Source: Meconema thalassinum (taxonomy: Eukaryota > Arthropoda > Insecta > Orthoptera > Tettigoniidae). From it: a stretch of 64,000 nt of DNA. Position 1 is the first letter of the stretch, and every line of letters starts with the position of its first letter. This document shows positions 32,114-43,990 of this stretch, in pieces. The stretch covers positions 144,387,099 through 144,451,098 of the forward strand of contig OX336389.2 of assembly GCA_946902985.2 (NCBI GenBank), read 5' to 3'. Made by a program: the position numbers and the translations under genes. The notes under the pieces are model-generated. The model saw only the letters and a list, made by a program, of their open reading frames with translations. It searched no databases and was not told where the DNA came from.

Positions 32114-32439
32114 TGTTAGGCGTAATTAATATGTAAATGCCTAGTTCACCTACCGACTGAACCAGTCAACAGATCCCTAATAAGCTCGAGACTCACGTAG
32201 GCTACCATCTTATTGCCTAACGGCTGTCGGATACCAAAGTTACAACAATTTTGTCTAATTAGTTTAAGTATGGAAGCGGGACCTAATTCTCAAGTAGAGC
32301 CTACTGTATTATAAACCTTAACATACGTATCAATACATCAATTCTTACCGAATTTGGCATCTTTTAAACTACATAGCCTATAACGCTTATAAGCTGCCTT
32401 AGTTAGGCCCTACAAAGTAATTATATTGAATATTACGTG
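32114..32439. other. Non-coding, nothing recognised
   Basis: Single-copy within the window as far as I can see. No open frame or repeat structure. Confidence 0.55.
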
Positions 32440-32900
32440 CATCCGCCATCTTAAATGTATACAATTAAAAAATCCACTCCTTAAAGCAACAGGAGGCTTG
32501 GAAGCTCTATATTTAAGGACTAGTTATAGGGTAGGAGCCCCGGGATTTGAGCAAGGTAGCTCACCGCCATTTGCCGTGAGGGAAGACCACTGGCAGCTAA
32601 GGGTACCGGGATTTGAGCCTTCAATATGCGGACTTGCAGCTCCTCCGTGATGTCGCAAATGAGGGATTTTTAAAACTATCAGGTATGACTGAATATATTT
32701 CCAAGTTCGTGGAATCAATCCAACCTAAAACGTTTTCGAGAAACCAAAATATATCATACGAATATTACATAAGTAAATATTTGGCCTTTTTGTGGAGTTA
32801 AAACTTGGCGCATTTCCGTATCTGTGGGCGAGCTGGTTACCGCAAGTGATATAGGCTAGGGTATTAACTGTGAACCGACAAACAAACTAAATAACCAACT
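32440..32900 (+). repeat. Dispersed repeat, diverged copy
   Basis: Diverged direct copy of 4081-4575. Shared words include AATATGC-GACTTGCAGCTCCTC. The AAAC tail is only about two units (32876-32890). Confidence 0.6.
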
Positions 32901-33334
32901 TACTAACTAAGTATACATACAAACTAATATATTTAATGTGTCTCTCGGCAAGCCTTCCTACGTCGTCCGAGTTTAGCGTGGCATGAAGCTGGCTGAAGCA
33001 GCAGGGAAGCAGGATTGCAGCGGAGGTAGCCTAAAATGGCAACATGCAGGCCTTGAGAGTAATTGATCGGTTTGTCACGTCATCGACGTTGATAACCGGG
33101 AATTTTTTTACATATTCCCTATCTTTAAATTAACAGCCATCCAGGAAAAAGAAATTCAAATTAAAGCCCTCCCAAAATTTGTAACTTGTGGCTAGGATAT
33201 GAAAGAAGGTGGCCGTGACCTTTAATTTGGTAACCATCACAGCATTTGCCTAGAAAAGAAAGTGAGTATCAAACCCAGGACCTTAATACGTAACCCGAGA
33301 CCACATAATAATGATGATAATACTAATAATAATA
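32901..33334. other. Non-coding, nothing recognised
   Basis: Contains an (AAT)n run at 33308-33342. No gene seen. Confidence 0.5.
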
Positions 33335-34240
33335 ATACATAGCCTTACAAATCCCATAAGGGCTATGGCCTCCTGCTTTGCAGGGAATTGCTCAGTTTTA
33401 TCTCATCAGGTGAGCAAGTCCTGAGGAGCATTTGGGGTTATTCTTTCTGATTGGGCCTTCTATATAGATGTGCAGCTGATTAAAGATTAAGTAAATTATA
33501 TTGCGCTGGCATAACATTCGCTACAACAGTCTTCATTTCTGAGTCTGGCGATATCATGTCCTCAAATATCAATTAGTATTTCGGAAATCATAAAAGCCAT
33601 CAACCAATATCGGGGAGCTTCCCATTGCCACTAAGCACAAAGCTTACCCTGTCTAAGCACTTGAACAAAGACAGGAACTGCCAAGTCTTCACTCTTCAGT
33701 AAAATCTACGTATATTGAACCGTTTCAAATAGATGGTCTTTTTAAAATGCAATAGAAAACCTTACCGGTGGAGTTTTAACATCTAGTTTGGATGCAGATA
33801 CCTACACACGTTCTTTATCATCCCACAAATCATTCACTATGTTGTGCACATGTGGTCCCGGAACGAATTAACTAGTGTTTTGCAAGATAGTCGAACCATT
33901 TGAATTCCTTGTAACAGGTGATGCAGTAAGGTTATTTATTACCTAGTGAACACGATGATGTTTCCTCAATTAGAGCGCGAGCTGAATCGCTTTGGGCGCA
34001 ACAAACAGACAATGCGGTCTCTTCCCTGAGTGAACGACAAAATGTTCCATTCGCTCTGTCCGCCGTTCAAATGACTTCTCACATGTGCTACAAGTGTATT
34101 ACTTCACTCCAGTATGAACAAAAGTGTGCTTCTTGAGGTCACCGCTCTGTGAGAAGCCTTGATTGCACACCAGAGACATGTAGGCCTACCGCTTTGCTGC
34201 ATGTCCTCTGAACGGTGTCTTTCTAGTTGATGCATTGTTT
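33335..34240 (-). pseudogene. Inverted copy of zinc-finger fragment and its flank
   Basis: 33335-33540 is the reverse complement of 1820-2030; 34046-34240 is the reverse complement of the C2H2 fragment at 1571-1790. Between them, about 33560-34045 is extra sequence absent from the plus-strand copies. The finger linker and the CSTC-EKSF words are still visible on the minus strand, but stops interrupt the frame. It lies directly downstream of the LINE 3' end in the LINE's own direction. Confidence 0.75.
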
Positions 34241-34246
34241 TATTGG

Positions 34247-34840
34247 TCACTGCTTGCGAGTCTCCCTAGGTCTTACCACTCCTGCCTCATCTTCGCTGTT
34301 CTTGTCCATTGTTTTCCTCCCCATTTTACGAACCAATCTGCCCATCTGATTCTTTGTCTCCCAACGCTTCGCCTTCCTGTTCTTGCATCCAACATCGTCA
34401 TTTTGTACGTCCATCGGTTAGGATCTAATCTCGCTACATGTCCACCCCATCTCCATTTGAGTTGGTCTTCTGATGTCATAGCGTCTTTCATGCCGGTTCT
34501 CCTTCTTAAATCTTCGTTCCGTATTCTATCTCTCATTGAGACATGAAGGATCTTCCTTTCCATTTTCCGTTGACATCTCTGGATCATTTGTCTTTGTTTC
34601 GATGTAAATGCCCAAGTTGGGCAACCATATAGTAACAACGGTATCACGCATTTTTCCAGAACTTCAGCCTTTAAAGTGAGTTTTTGGGTCTTGTCAGCCA
34701 GTATAAACTTTAGGGACCAAAAGCTCTTCCATGCTTGTCCTATTCATCGTTTGACCTCTTTCTCTGAACGACATGAAGATGACATATTCTGACCGAGATA
34801 TACATATTCTTCAACATATTCCATTGTTTCTCCGTTCACA
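34247..34840 (-). pseudogene. LINE ORF2 C-terminal region
   Basis: Homology continues after a frame change at about 34885 through GETMEYVEEYVYLG, a stop near 34746, IPLLLYGCPTWAF, the HVSLRDRIRNE-type block and the Trp-Gly-Gly-His-Val-Ala-Arg block, ending near 34247. The 124-residue frame 34647-34273 is the longest open piece. This region follows the RT thumb and is typical of the C-terminus of many arthropod LINEs. The same block occurs alone at 1269 and 38468. Confidence 0.8.
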
Positions 34841-35662
34841 TTAATTGGGGCTTCTAACGCATTGGTCATCAGCTTCTCTTTTCTTCGGGTTCATTGTAAG
34901 GCCTACTTCTTTACTTGTTTTGTCTAATTCGTTTATAATTTGTTCCAGCTCTTTCGCTGATTCAGCCACCAAAACAATGTCGTCTGCGAACCGTAAATGG
35001 GTAAGTCTTGTCCCATCGATTCTGATGCCATATTTTACTTCCCAGTCTAGTTTTCTAAACTGATTTTCCAGCAAACATGTGAATAATTTTGGTGAGAGGG
35101 GGTCTCCCTCTTTTACCCCCCTTTCTATCATGAAGTTACATCCTTCTCTTTCTGTCTTTATTCGTCCAGTGCCTTTAGTCATTCTATTGGTTAGGATCTT
35201 CATAAATAGCTTGTAGAGGTTTACGATTAGGTTGATCGGTCTGTAGTTGTTTATGTCGTCCTTGGCTCCCTTTTTGTGTAGAAGTATGATAATGCTTTGT
35301 TTCCACTGCATTGGTATGTCTTCTGATGTGAGTATGGTATTAAATAATGTTGTAATGACTGGGATTAGGTCTTCTTCACCCCATTTTAGAAATTCATTGT
35401 AAATTCCATCTTCACCTGGGCATTTTTCGGTTTTCGTTTGTCGAATGGCTGCTCTTACTTCACTGGGTAGTATTGGAGGTGTTTCTTCCTCTAGGTTTTC
35501 TTCTGATATATTCTGGTCCTGATGCAAGTTGGATCTTTGAGAGTTACTTGAGTATAGTTTTCTATAGAACTCTGTCACTTGCGTCATTATCTCTTCTCTT
35601 GAGGCTCGTCTTTTTTCGTTGTTGTCTTTTACTCCCAGTATCCAATGTTTGCCTGGATTCAA
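34841..35662 (-). pseudogene. LINE reverse transcriptase with motif A deleted
   Basis: A 273-residue frame with fingers motifs (CPGEDGIYNEFLK near residue 81, NNYRPINLI at 138), then LTNRM at 157-161, GVKEGDPLSP at 182-191 and the catalytic FADD at 225-228 (34979-34990). In an intact LINE, roughly 80-130 residues carrying the first catalytic Asp (motif A) lie between the LTNR and GDPLSP blocks. Here only about 20 unrelated residues separate them, so the active site is incomplete. The frame ends after a shift near MNPKK. It would copy LINE RNA at a nicked target if whole. Confidence 0.85.
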
Positions 35663-35683
35663 TTCTTTCTTAATCTTCTTTAT

Positions 35684-36621
35684 TTATTTTGCGGTATCCA
35701 TGATTTCTTTGTCCCCTTTAGTGTTGTGTTCTCTGATGTCTCTTCGGATTTGCCTTTTTGATTGTTTATTGACTTCAGCATATTCCAGCTTTTTGTGTTC
35801 GTTTTCTACGGCTTGTGATTTTAGACGTTCTCTTTCTTCGATCAAACATTTGGTGCTATCCTTTAGTTTTATTCTATTTTTCTTACTGTTTCCAGGTGTT
35901 GACGATTGTTTGGCTGCGCGGGATATGCAATTTACGAGCTGTGTATAGTGTTGTTGGACTTTTTGCTCCGTTTGTTGGTTGAAGTCTCGTAGGTTTTGTT
36001 GTAGTGCTTTTACATACTCCGCCCTGTCTATGCATCCTGGATGTGTAGTTTTGTTGTTGAAGTAGTGTCTCCTTTTCTTCTTTATTCTCACTTTCAATCG
36101 TACCATTCTGTGATCTGTGTCAAACTTCAGACCATTTATCACTTGTATGTTTTTCACATCTGTTAGTCTATTGGTTAGGATGAAGTCTATTTCATTTTTG
36201 ATTTTCCCATTCGGAGATTTCCATGTCCATTTGCTTTCTGGGTTTTTCTTGTAAAATGTGTTCACAAATTTAAGTCTTTGCCCAGTGCAAACTGTATTAG
36301 TCTTTCTCCTCTTTCGTTCCTTGTTCCGTATCCGTGAGGGCCCATAGGTTCTTCTTCTTTGTATTCCTTTCTTCCTACCTTGCTGTTGAAGAATTCAATT
36401 ATGAATGTTGTGTGTGCTTCGTACTCGGCTAATGTGTCTTCGAGGAGCATATAGAAGTCTTCAATTTCTTCTTCCGTACTTGCTTCTGTGGGAGAATAGA
36501 CATGAATTATTATGAATGTGTTGTCGTTTAATTTTAGGGATAATACTATGATTCTTTCTGAGATTCCCTTTATTTCTTTTATATTGTGTTTTAAATGTCT
36601 TTTTATCAAAAAACCTACCAC
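35684..36621 (-). pseudogene. LINE APE-like endonuclease, main part
   Basis: Two frames (36621-36262, then 36265-35684) join by a one-base frame change at about 36263. The first has the HVYSPTEASTEEEI strand and FFNSKVG, where the family's Gly-Asp-Phe-Asn has become Glu-Phe-Phe-Asn, losing a catalytic Asp. The second has the EIDFIL block and the TDHRMV end of the nuclease with its catalytic Asp and His, followed by a basic linker. A TAA at 35684-35686 separates it from the RT frame, which continues in the same frame. The enzyme would nick the target DNA. Confidence 0.82.
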
Positions 36622-36693
36622 TTTTAGTCATTTTGTTTCCCCTATGAAGCTTAAGACATCCCCATTTGTTTTCTCTATTATGTCTTCGCCGTA

Positions 36694-36891
36694 TTACCTC
36701 ACCTCACTGAGGCCTAATATATCGTACCTTACGTTTTCGAGTTCTATTTCTTTATCTTGGGTTCTTAAGTTTCTAACGTTTAGTGTACCTAGTATGAGTT
36801 CTTCTTCCTTGTGTGAAGGTTGTTTCATCGTTGTGTTTGGTTGATTTCTTCTTCCCCGTTTTTTGAGGTTAAGTCTTTCCAGTGCACCCAC
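36694..36891 (-). pseudogene. LINE endonuclease, N-terminal piece
   Basis: A 65-residue frame holds the start of the APE fold: ILGTLNVRNLRT near residue 33 and YDILGLSEVR with the metal-binding Glu at the end. A TAA follows directly, and a second stop lies about 60 bp further, before the frame resumes at 36621. Confidence 0.8.
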
Positions 36892-36992
36892 TGGTCACTT
36901 AACAAGATATTCTGGTATCCAACGCTTACATTGTTATTACCCTTTTCCCTTTCTTCCCTGGCTTTCTGTCTGAGTGATGCTTGGTTTACTCT

Positions 36993-37644
36993 TTATTTTA
37001 TTGTGAGGTCATCATCTATGAATATGTCTTGTCCTCTCAGTTTGTGTTTGTTTCGGACAATTTTTAGTTTGTCCGCAAAATTTGTGAAACTGACGTTCAC
37101 TATACCTCGATTGTTTCTGTCTTTACCGACGTAGGTTGATTTTTCTGCCGTCACTTCTTTTTCTATCGTGTCCAATATCTTCTTGATTTTGTTCTTTAGT
37201 TCATCTTTGTTACTTTCATCATTAGTGAATTCTTTACTTTTTACCACTATGTTGTTCCTCCTTTCTTTTTTCGCCTGTTTTTTTTGTTCTTCTAAGTCAC
37301 TTATTCTTTTGGATAACGTTTCTATTTTTCTTGTATTGTGTTGTCTATGTTAGTGATTTTTTGTTCTAATGGATCACTTGTTCTTTCGAAGTAATCATTT
37401 CTTTTTCAATTTCCTTTCTCATGGACTGAATTTCCTCTCTTGTTTCTTGTTTAAACTCTTCAGTTTGCTTTTTCAAATTTTTAAGTTCTGATAGTATTTC
37501 AGAATGCATACCTTTAATGTTGTCTCTTTGGGGTTTTACATTGTCTGTGTTTTCTTCTTCTCCCGAGCTTTCTGAGGTTGATATTTTGTTTTTTCTCTGT
37601 TTTTGCTTTATGTTTTTAGTTGAGGGCTGTGTTTCGGGTGTCAT
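36993..37644 (-). pseudogene. LINE ORF1 protein, two frames
   Basis: The first frame (37644-37366, 92 residues) has a Lys/Ser-rich start and a coiled-coil-like Glu/Lys segment. Homology then moves to another frame, which continues as Glu/Lys-rich sequence to 37247 and on to 36993. The latter carries GIVNVSFTNFADKLKIVRN and RGQDIFIDDDLT, which look like the RRM and C-terminal nucleic-acid-binding region of LINE ORF1 proteins. The break at 37366 is shared with the copy at 169. Confidence 0.75.
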
Positions 37645-38461
37645 GTTATTATATTTGCTAGTTACGTACTGTGATATATTTTAATCCTCTTTTTGGCGCG
37701 TGTAGTGTATTAATCTGCTTTTGCTTCATTCACTTAGTTTTTCAATATAGTTCTTCTCACACTCATTCGCTTCTATTTTGGTGCTAAAATATGCCTATGT
37801 ATATTGTTAAAAGTCTTCACAGGTTGCTGGTTTTCTTGTGTGAGATGATACTATGCCAGTGATTATTTCAGTAAATCGTTCGTTATGCGACGAATGTCTT
37901 CTTTCGTTGTTGACAGGCCAGTGTCTTGTAAACGGTATGTCTAATTGACCATACAAAGTTTCTTCTAGTCACATGTTATTTTTGCGGTAAGGCATTCAGA
38001 AGGTTATTTGTTGCTGTATGCGATTAGTGTTTTGGTGAGCTTTGTGATAATAACCTCACTTATCTCCTTCTGTTGTGCGATGTGATTAATTTCAGATATT
38101 TACCTCCAATTTGGGTGATTCCTTGTTTTCTTTCATTGTGTACGTCTTCCTCGGGTACTTTTTTCACTTTTAAGCTGCGCTGATATCGTTTTAACTTGTA
38201 ACGGATCCAACAACTGTGGAGCTCGGAAATGCGCGTGTTTACTTGACAACCTCTGTCTTATAACCGAGACCACATAAGGCTTCAATTATTATAATGGTTT
38301 GCAATGTCCTGTAGACTATTGCCCAGGCTAATTTCGAAATTATTTGCCTTATTTTAGGAAGCTTTTAACAGGAACTAATCGATGCTTTTCAAGAATGTTC
38401 TCCTAAACTCTCTCATTACCTTGACATTGACTTTTTGAAAAAAGACTAACTGTGTTCTGGA

Positions 38462-38990
38462 AAGTTCATGGTTCTTCATGTCTCACTGAGAGATAGAATA
38501 TGGAACGAAGATATAAGAACGAGAACCGGCATGAAAGGCGCTATGACATTAGCAGACCAGCTTAAATGGAAATGGGGTGGACATGTAGCGAGATTAGATC
38601 CCAACCGATGGACGTACAAAATCACGATGTGGGAACCAAGAACGGGAAGATGAAACGTTGGGATTCAAAGAATCAGATGGGCAGACATGTTCGTAAAATG
38701 GGGAGGAAAACAATGGACAAGAACAGCAAACATGAGTCAGGAGTGGAAACACGTAGGGAAATTCACATGCACTGACCAATAAAGCAATGCATCAATTAGA
38801 AAGACACCATTCGGTGCAAATGCAGCAAAAACGGTGCATATGTCCGGTGTACAATAAAGGCTTCTCACAGAACAGTGACTTCAAGAAGCACAGCCTTGTC
38901 ATACTGGAGTGAAGGAATACACTTGTAGCACTTGTGGGAAGTCATTTGCATGGCGAACAGAGCTCATGGAACGATATCATCACACTCAAT
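38462..38990 (+). pseudogene. LINE 3' end plus C2H2 zinc-finger fragment, copy 2
   Basis: Same arrangement as 1263-1790. The LINE frame is stopped here by TGA at 38651-38653 instead of TAG at the later site in copy 1, where it continues. The zinc-finger part (38785-38990) has a one-base deletion at about 38899 (CCTTGTCATACTGG against CCTTGTTCATACTGG) that breaks the finger frame. Each copy has thus decayed in its own way. Confidence 0.78.
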
Positions 38991-39670
38991 GAACGAATGT
39001 GTTTATATGTAACAGATTGTTGAAGCGAATGTTATACCAGCGCAATATAATTTACTTAATTTTTAATCAGCCACACATCTATATAGTAGGCCCAATCAGA
39101 AAGAATGACCCCGAATGCTCCTCTGGACTTGCTCGCCTGATGAGTTAAAACTGAGCAATTCCCTGCAAATTTCAGGAGGCCATAGCCCTTATGCGATTTT
39201 CAAGGCTATTTATTTTATTTATTATTTTTAAAATGCATAATTTTAACAGCACTTTCATGAACTCTTCCATGTGGGAAAATTAAACTGAAGTAAAATTTGG
39301 AAACGGCATGCTAGTATATAACACATAGGCTATAAGAAGGAATTACATCTAAACACTAAGCTTTATATGTTGAAAGGTTCCGGGAGAGCAAGGGAAATTG
39401 TAGGCTACCTAGAACAACATTTTAGTGACAAATTTCAAGCAGGATTTTTCCTGTTGTATGTACTTGCCAGTACCACAGCATTCCTCTTCTTCCCTTTGAC
39501 GCACTAGCATCCATTTTGCTGCTCTTCCACGTCCCTTATCCCCATGCTCCTAGCGCAGCCCACATATTATATTTTTTAAGCTTTTATCGTCTAATAAAAA
39601 GAGTTCTTCCGTGAAGAACTAAATAGCCTATTGTCATATAGGCCAATCCGACTTACGCAAATTGCCTCAA

Positions 39671-40850
39671 TTTTCAGTTTTAATTGCTGAAATAGATTCG
39701 TAGATATTGGGAACTGTGAAAATATTTCATATTGTCACTATGTTTGATTAATATATATACAGTAGACCTTCGAGTTATGTAGGCTACATGAAGATTATTG
39801 TGCAGGTGTTTTATTCCAACTTCAATCTCATGACTAGGACAGAAGAAGTAGCCTAAAACGAGATTTTAATTTTTTTCTCAGCCACCATCTTGTGGTTATG
39901 AAAATAATTTAAATGAATTAGATGCCATTGGATTAAAATTTATATAAGCATATACCGTATTATTTTTCACTGCGATCGGATAGTTAAATCACGAGAAACG
40001 TCCATTTGAATATTTGTAATTCGTGTCACCGCCATGTTGGATTTGTGCTCACCAGGTTATTGAACGTCCCATAGGTGAACTTATGGGTATAGCCTCTATA
40101 CACATGCCAATTTTCAGTTTGATAGCTGCCATAGATTAATAGATATTGAGAACCGTCTAAATATTTCGGTTAGTCGCCATGTCGGAATTTAATAACTTAT
40201 ATGCAGGCCATGGAGTTATTTACTATTGGATGAGGATTATTGGGTACGTTCATTATTCAAACGTTGATTTCGACCGCGTGATTAGAACACACGAATTAAG
40301 AATTTAATTTTGTAACTTCGCACAACCGCCATCTTGAGGTTACGCAAACGATTGAACTTAATTAGATGTCAGTGCATTGCAATTTTTATAGTTATTTCCT
40401 GTACCAAGTTTCACTGCGTTCGGATGGTTAAATCGCGAGAATAGTCTATTAAAATGTTTCAATTCGCTTGGCCACGATGTTCGTTTTGTACTTAACAGGG
40501 CTTCGAAAGACACATCGGTGAACGTCCTGTAGTGCCCTTTACCACTGAACAAAATTTCTGGGTGCTATGAGTAATAGTTTCGGAGATATAGGATGCCGGT
40601 GAAATATTTCGAACAACTGCCATGTTGGATTGGTGAGACGTAATAAAATTTGCAGGGCACGGCCTGGGTCGGTTGCAATAGTTATTTCACCTTACCGAAT
40701 TTCATTGAAATCGCTCCAGCCGTTTAGACGTTATTAGGGAGGGACATATACACGGACGCACACACATAGCCTACACACACACGCTCGCAGGCAAAAGGTG
40801 ATCTCATAAACCTATTTTTTTTCATAAATGAAAATAGGCTCATAAAAATA
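39671..40850. repeat. 441-bp tandem repeat, copy 2
   Basis: Counterpart of 2472-3650, with the same two and a part monomers and the AC-rich end at 40740-40785. Confidence 0.75.
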
Positions 40851-41279
40851 TTCTTTGGTGGGTTTACTAATAGGACGCATGATTGTGGGAAAATATTAGG
40901 AAAAAGAATCAGTAGATTAATATGGCACTTAGACAACATTTTGATTTTTTTAATGAGTCTGGGCATTCCAGAAGTGAAGCAAGTGAAATATCGTAAATGA
41001 CAAACCGTTTAGTTAGGATATTTGTATACAATGTTGAACCGTTTGGAGTCAGCACGCTAATTTTGTAGCTTATCCAAGATCTTCATTAGCCTACTTCAAA
41101 CAACACTCTGATTAGTTTATTGGTTTCTATCACAGAACGACGGAGGAGACGCAAACAATTAGATCATTTTAATGGCTCGGAACTCCTTAGTCAACTGTAC
41201 CGTGTAGGCCTACTAGGTGGTTGTTGAATTTTTCTGATAACCTGTGTTTCTGAGTTGACTGTAGTATTGTGTAGGCTAG

Positions 41280-41755
41280 GTATGGGGTAGGTGTCCCTGG
41301 GCTTGGAACAAGGTAGCACACCACCATTTGCCTGGGGAAAAGGCCACTAGCCGCTGCCGGTGTCAGGATTCGATCTTTCAATATGCAGACTTGCAGCTCC
41401 TCCGTTCTGTCACGTGTGGGATTTGTAAAACTACCATGTGTGTGACCAAGAGGTGTTTACCCGACCCGAGAGGAATGCTCGCCCCATATGTCCAATTTCG
41501 CGTGTTTGATCCAGGCCAATTTGGTGGATTTTTTAGATGCTTAATATGTCGTATGAATATTACATAGGCTACAGTATGCAGTTACTTGGAAATTTTGCAA
41601 ATTTAAATCTTGGCCTGTTTTCCGTATCTGTGAGAGCCGATTTGATAACCGTCAACGGTGGAGCCAAGTTATGTACGGTTTTAACTGTCCGTATAAGTGA
41701 CTAGTCTGCGTACAACAAGGAACTCAAATGGACCTACAAACAAACAAACTCTGAT
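41280..41755 (+). repeat. Dispersed repeat, copy 2
   Basis: Counterpart of 4081-4575, lacking the AAGAGACT duplication seen near 4250 and with a contracted AAAC tail. Confidence 0.65.
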
Positions 41756-42795
41756 GAATTTCAAATGCGAAGTGGGGCCTTGCTCCTTTCAGAGACCCCC
41801 TTCAGTATCCTGTAAAAATAGGATAGTGTAATGCACTGGTAAATAAGGAAGAAATGAAATGAGAACTACTGCATGGGTCCAAGCTCTGTGAATTTGGGGG
41901 GTGAAGTGACGCGGGAGGTGGGAGGAGAAGGGCCTGTCAACAGCCCGCAGTGTTATCCGGAATTCCTGACTATTCCAATACTCCTAACATAGGGCCGTTG
42001 CCTAAACAACTGTGGTGTTACGAATGAGTGAGTGGGTCACTGACCCATGTATTTGGTTCTGTTACTACGCACGGACCGGGTACCCTAATTACTCATCACC
42101 ATCACTCCTCATCGTCCGCGATTCACATTCCTCTCAGATTCACGGAGCTTGGACTCAAGCAGTAACTACCTAATATAAACAGATATTTCAAAAAAATTCT
42201 CCTTTGAAAATCTTAAAGTTTTGAATGAATCCGCTTTCACTTCGGTGCTGGGGTTCTTGAGTTACACGTTTATAAACATTAAGATGAGATAACCAGTGAC
42301 AGTGGCTACGCGGCATTTCCAATCGTCAAGCTTGAGTACTGTCATTGTTCTTCATTCGTAATACAGATTTTAGTCATTTCCCATCTTTAGTTTCTTAACG
42401 CGCTGTGTCTCAGCATAGCCAGGGATCAATGGAGGAACACCCAACTAGGAGCGACATGGCTGGTCTACAAGGTATTTGAGAAGGAGTAAGTAAAAGCAAT
42501 TGAGGGTTATGTCATGCAAAAATGTAGGCTATCTCCCACAACATCTTTACACTGTAGGCCTATGAACCCTCAATTCCGCCACTCATGTAGATAATTTACA
42601 ACCGTACCATTATAGAAATACTCTGTTGCTGCTGGTATTCCATAAATACATCAGATTAATTATATTTCCTTCCTAAAGTGTCTGCAACTTTCTCTTCCCA
42701 TAACCAAGTATGCTGACATCAACAGCATCATTTCCTGCCTGTGAATAATTGTTTAGCAATACATTGGTAATAACTAAAAGTATTTTTTTTTTCAC

Positions 42796-43345
42796 TTAAT
42801 AGACTAATTTCCACTCCACAAAGCACACATCATTTGGGAAACCAAGATGACCAAACAAAATTATTTTAGACACAACTACTAACGCCCTGTATCGATCTTG
42901 ACACTTTAAAAACATGTCTTCATTAGCATCATTGGAGATCAATGCACTTAGGACACAGCTAGCAGTGTCAGCAATGTGGTACTGTAGGTCGATGGGACAG
43001 TGAGACCAACAGGCTGGGTTTCAGGAAAAGACAAGCATGACGGCAAAAATCTGGAAAAATTGTAGGCAGGGCTCCTGATGCCAATTTCAAACTATTCCAT
43101 TCTACAGATGAGTCCTTATATTTCTCTGCTATAATAATATCACTTTCCTGAAAATGATTTGTGCAAACTACAGACCATTTCGAAGGTTTACAGTCCTTCC
43201 GAGGAATTTTTCTAATCCAGGCCTGGCGTAGATTTTCGTCACTTGGGAACCTAAACACTGGTGTGTAGTCTCCCTTACTTGGATAATTTGCGTTACAGTT
43301 AGGGACACAACATTTACCTGGCAGTGTTACGGTGCTGAAACATTC
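42796..43345 (-). pseudogene. THAP-domain exon, copy 2
   Basis: The THAP frame is open from the AG at 43346-43347 (exon start 43345) to 42968, keeping all metal-binding residues and the LPTIF end. Substitutions relative to 5800-6162 include Thr to Lys after RKDC and His-Glu to Gln-Glu-Ser-like changes after CTNHF. Beyond the domain an indel at about 42990 alters the tail frame. The start is supported as a splice acceptor (TTTTCTAG) rather than an ATG. Confidence 0.78.
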
Positions 43346-43661
43346 CTAGAAAATCAAAGTTTAAAACATGAAGTACATGTCATACCGTATTTAAAAATAC
43401 CGGTACCATATTTGCCAGATATAAAGCACACTCGTAAGTGTGTTCTCGATTAGGGATTACAGTTAAAAAACTCACATGGAAAGGTAGTATAAACGCTACT
43501 ATAAAACGTAAGAGACAAAATATAGAAGGAAATATCCCTGTGAGATAAACAAGAACACCTGCCAGACTGAACGTTCCCTTCGTGTTCCCGCTTGACAAGC
43601 ATAGACCTATGACTGATGAACATGTTGCCAAGTCTCAGCCATCCGACCTGTCTAGAGTCGA

Positions 43662-43990
43662 CCGTGTGACGTCACATGTTGTTGTTGTTGTTGTTGTTAC
43701 AAGATGGCGGCCAAGATGGTGGCCAAAATGGCGGGCCAAGACGGTGTGACATCACAACGAGGAGTGATTGAAAAGTTCCAAAATGTTAACCCATAGCCTA
43801 CTTTCCTGGTGACGTCACAACGAGGTGTGATCAAAAATTTCCAAAATGTTGCTCCATAGCCTACATTCCTGGTGACGTCACAACGAGGAGTAATCAAAAA
43901 GTTTCAAAAAAATTTATTCTTAGCTTACTTTCCTGGTGACGTCACTACGAGGTGTGATCAAAAAGTTCCAAAATGTTGACTCATAGCCTA
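43662..43990 (+). repeat. TGACGTCA array, left arm of unit 3
   Basis: Four monomers of the 63-bp type, with a perfect (GTT)7-like run at 43676-43696 and AAGATGGCGG words at the outer end. Counterpart of 6478-6895 with one or two monomers fewer. Confidence 0.88.

Larger units (their letters stand above)
34241..37680 (-). mobile_element. APE-type LINE, broken
   Basis: The order on the minus strand is ORF1 (37644-36993), endonuclease (36891-35684), reverse transcriptase (35662-34841) and a conserved C-terminal block (34647-34247). The EN-RT order and the C-terminal Trp-Gly-Gly-His block suggest an RTE-like or related clade (inference). No poly-A tail or target duplication was identified; the 3' end runs into the zinc-finger fragment. 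At least three stops, two frameshifts and an RT deletion make it inactive. Confidence 0.88.
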
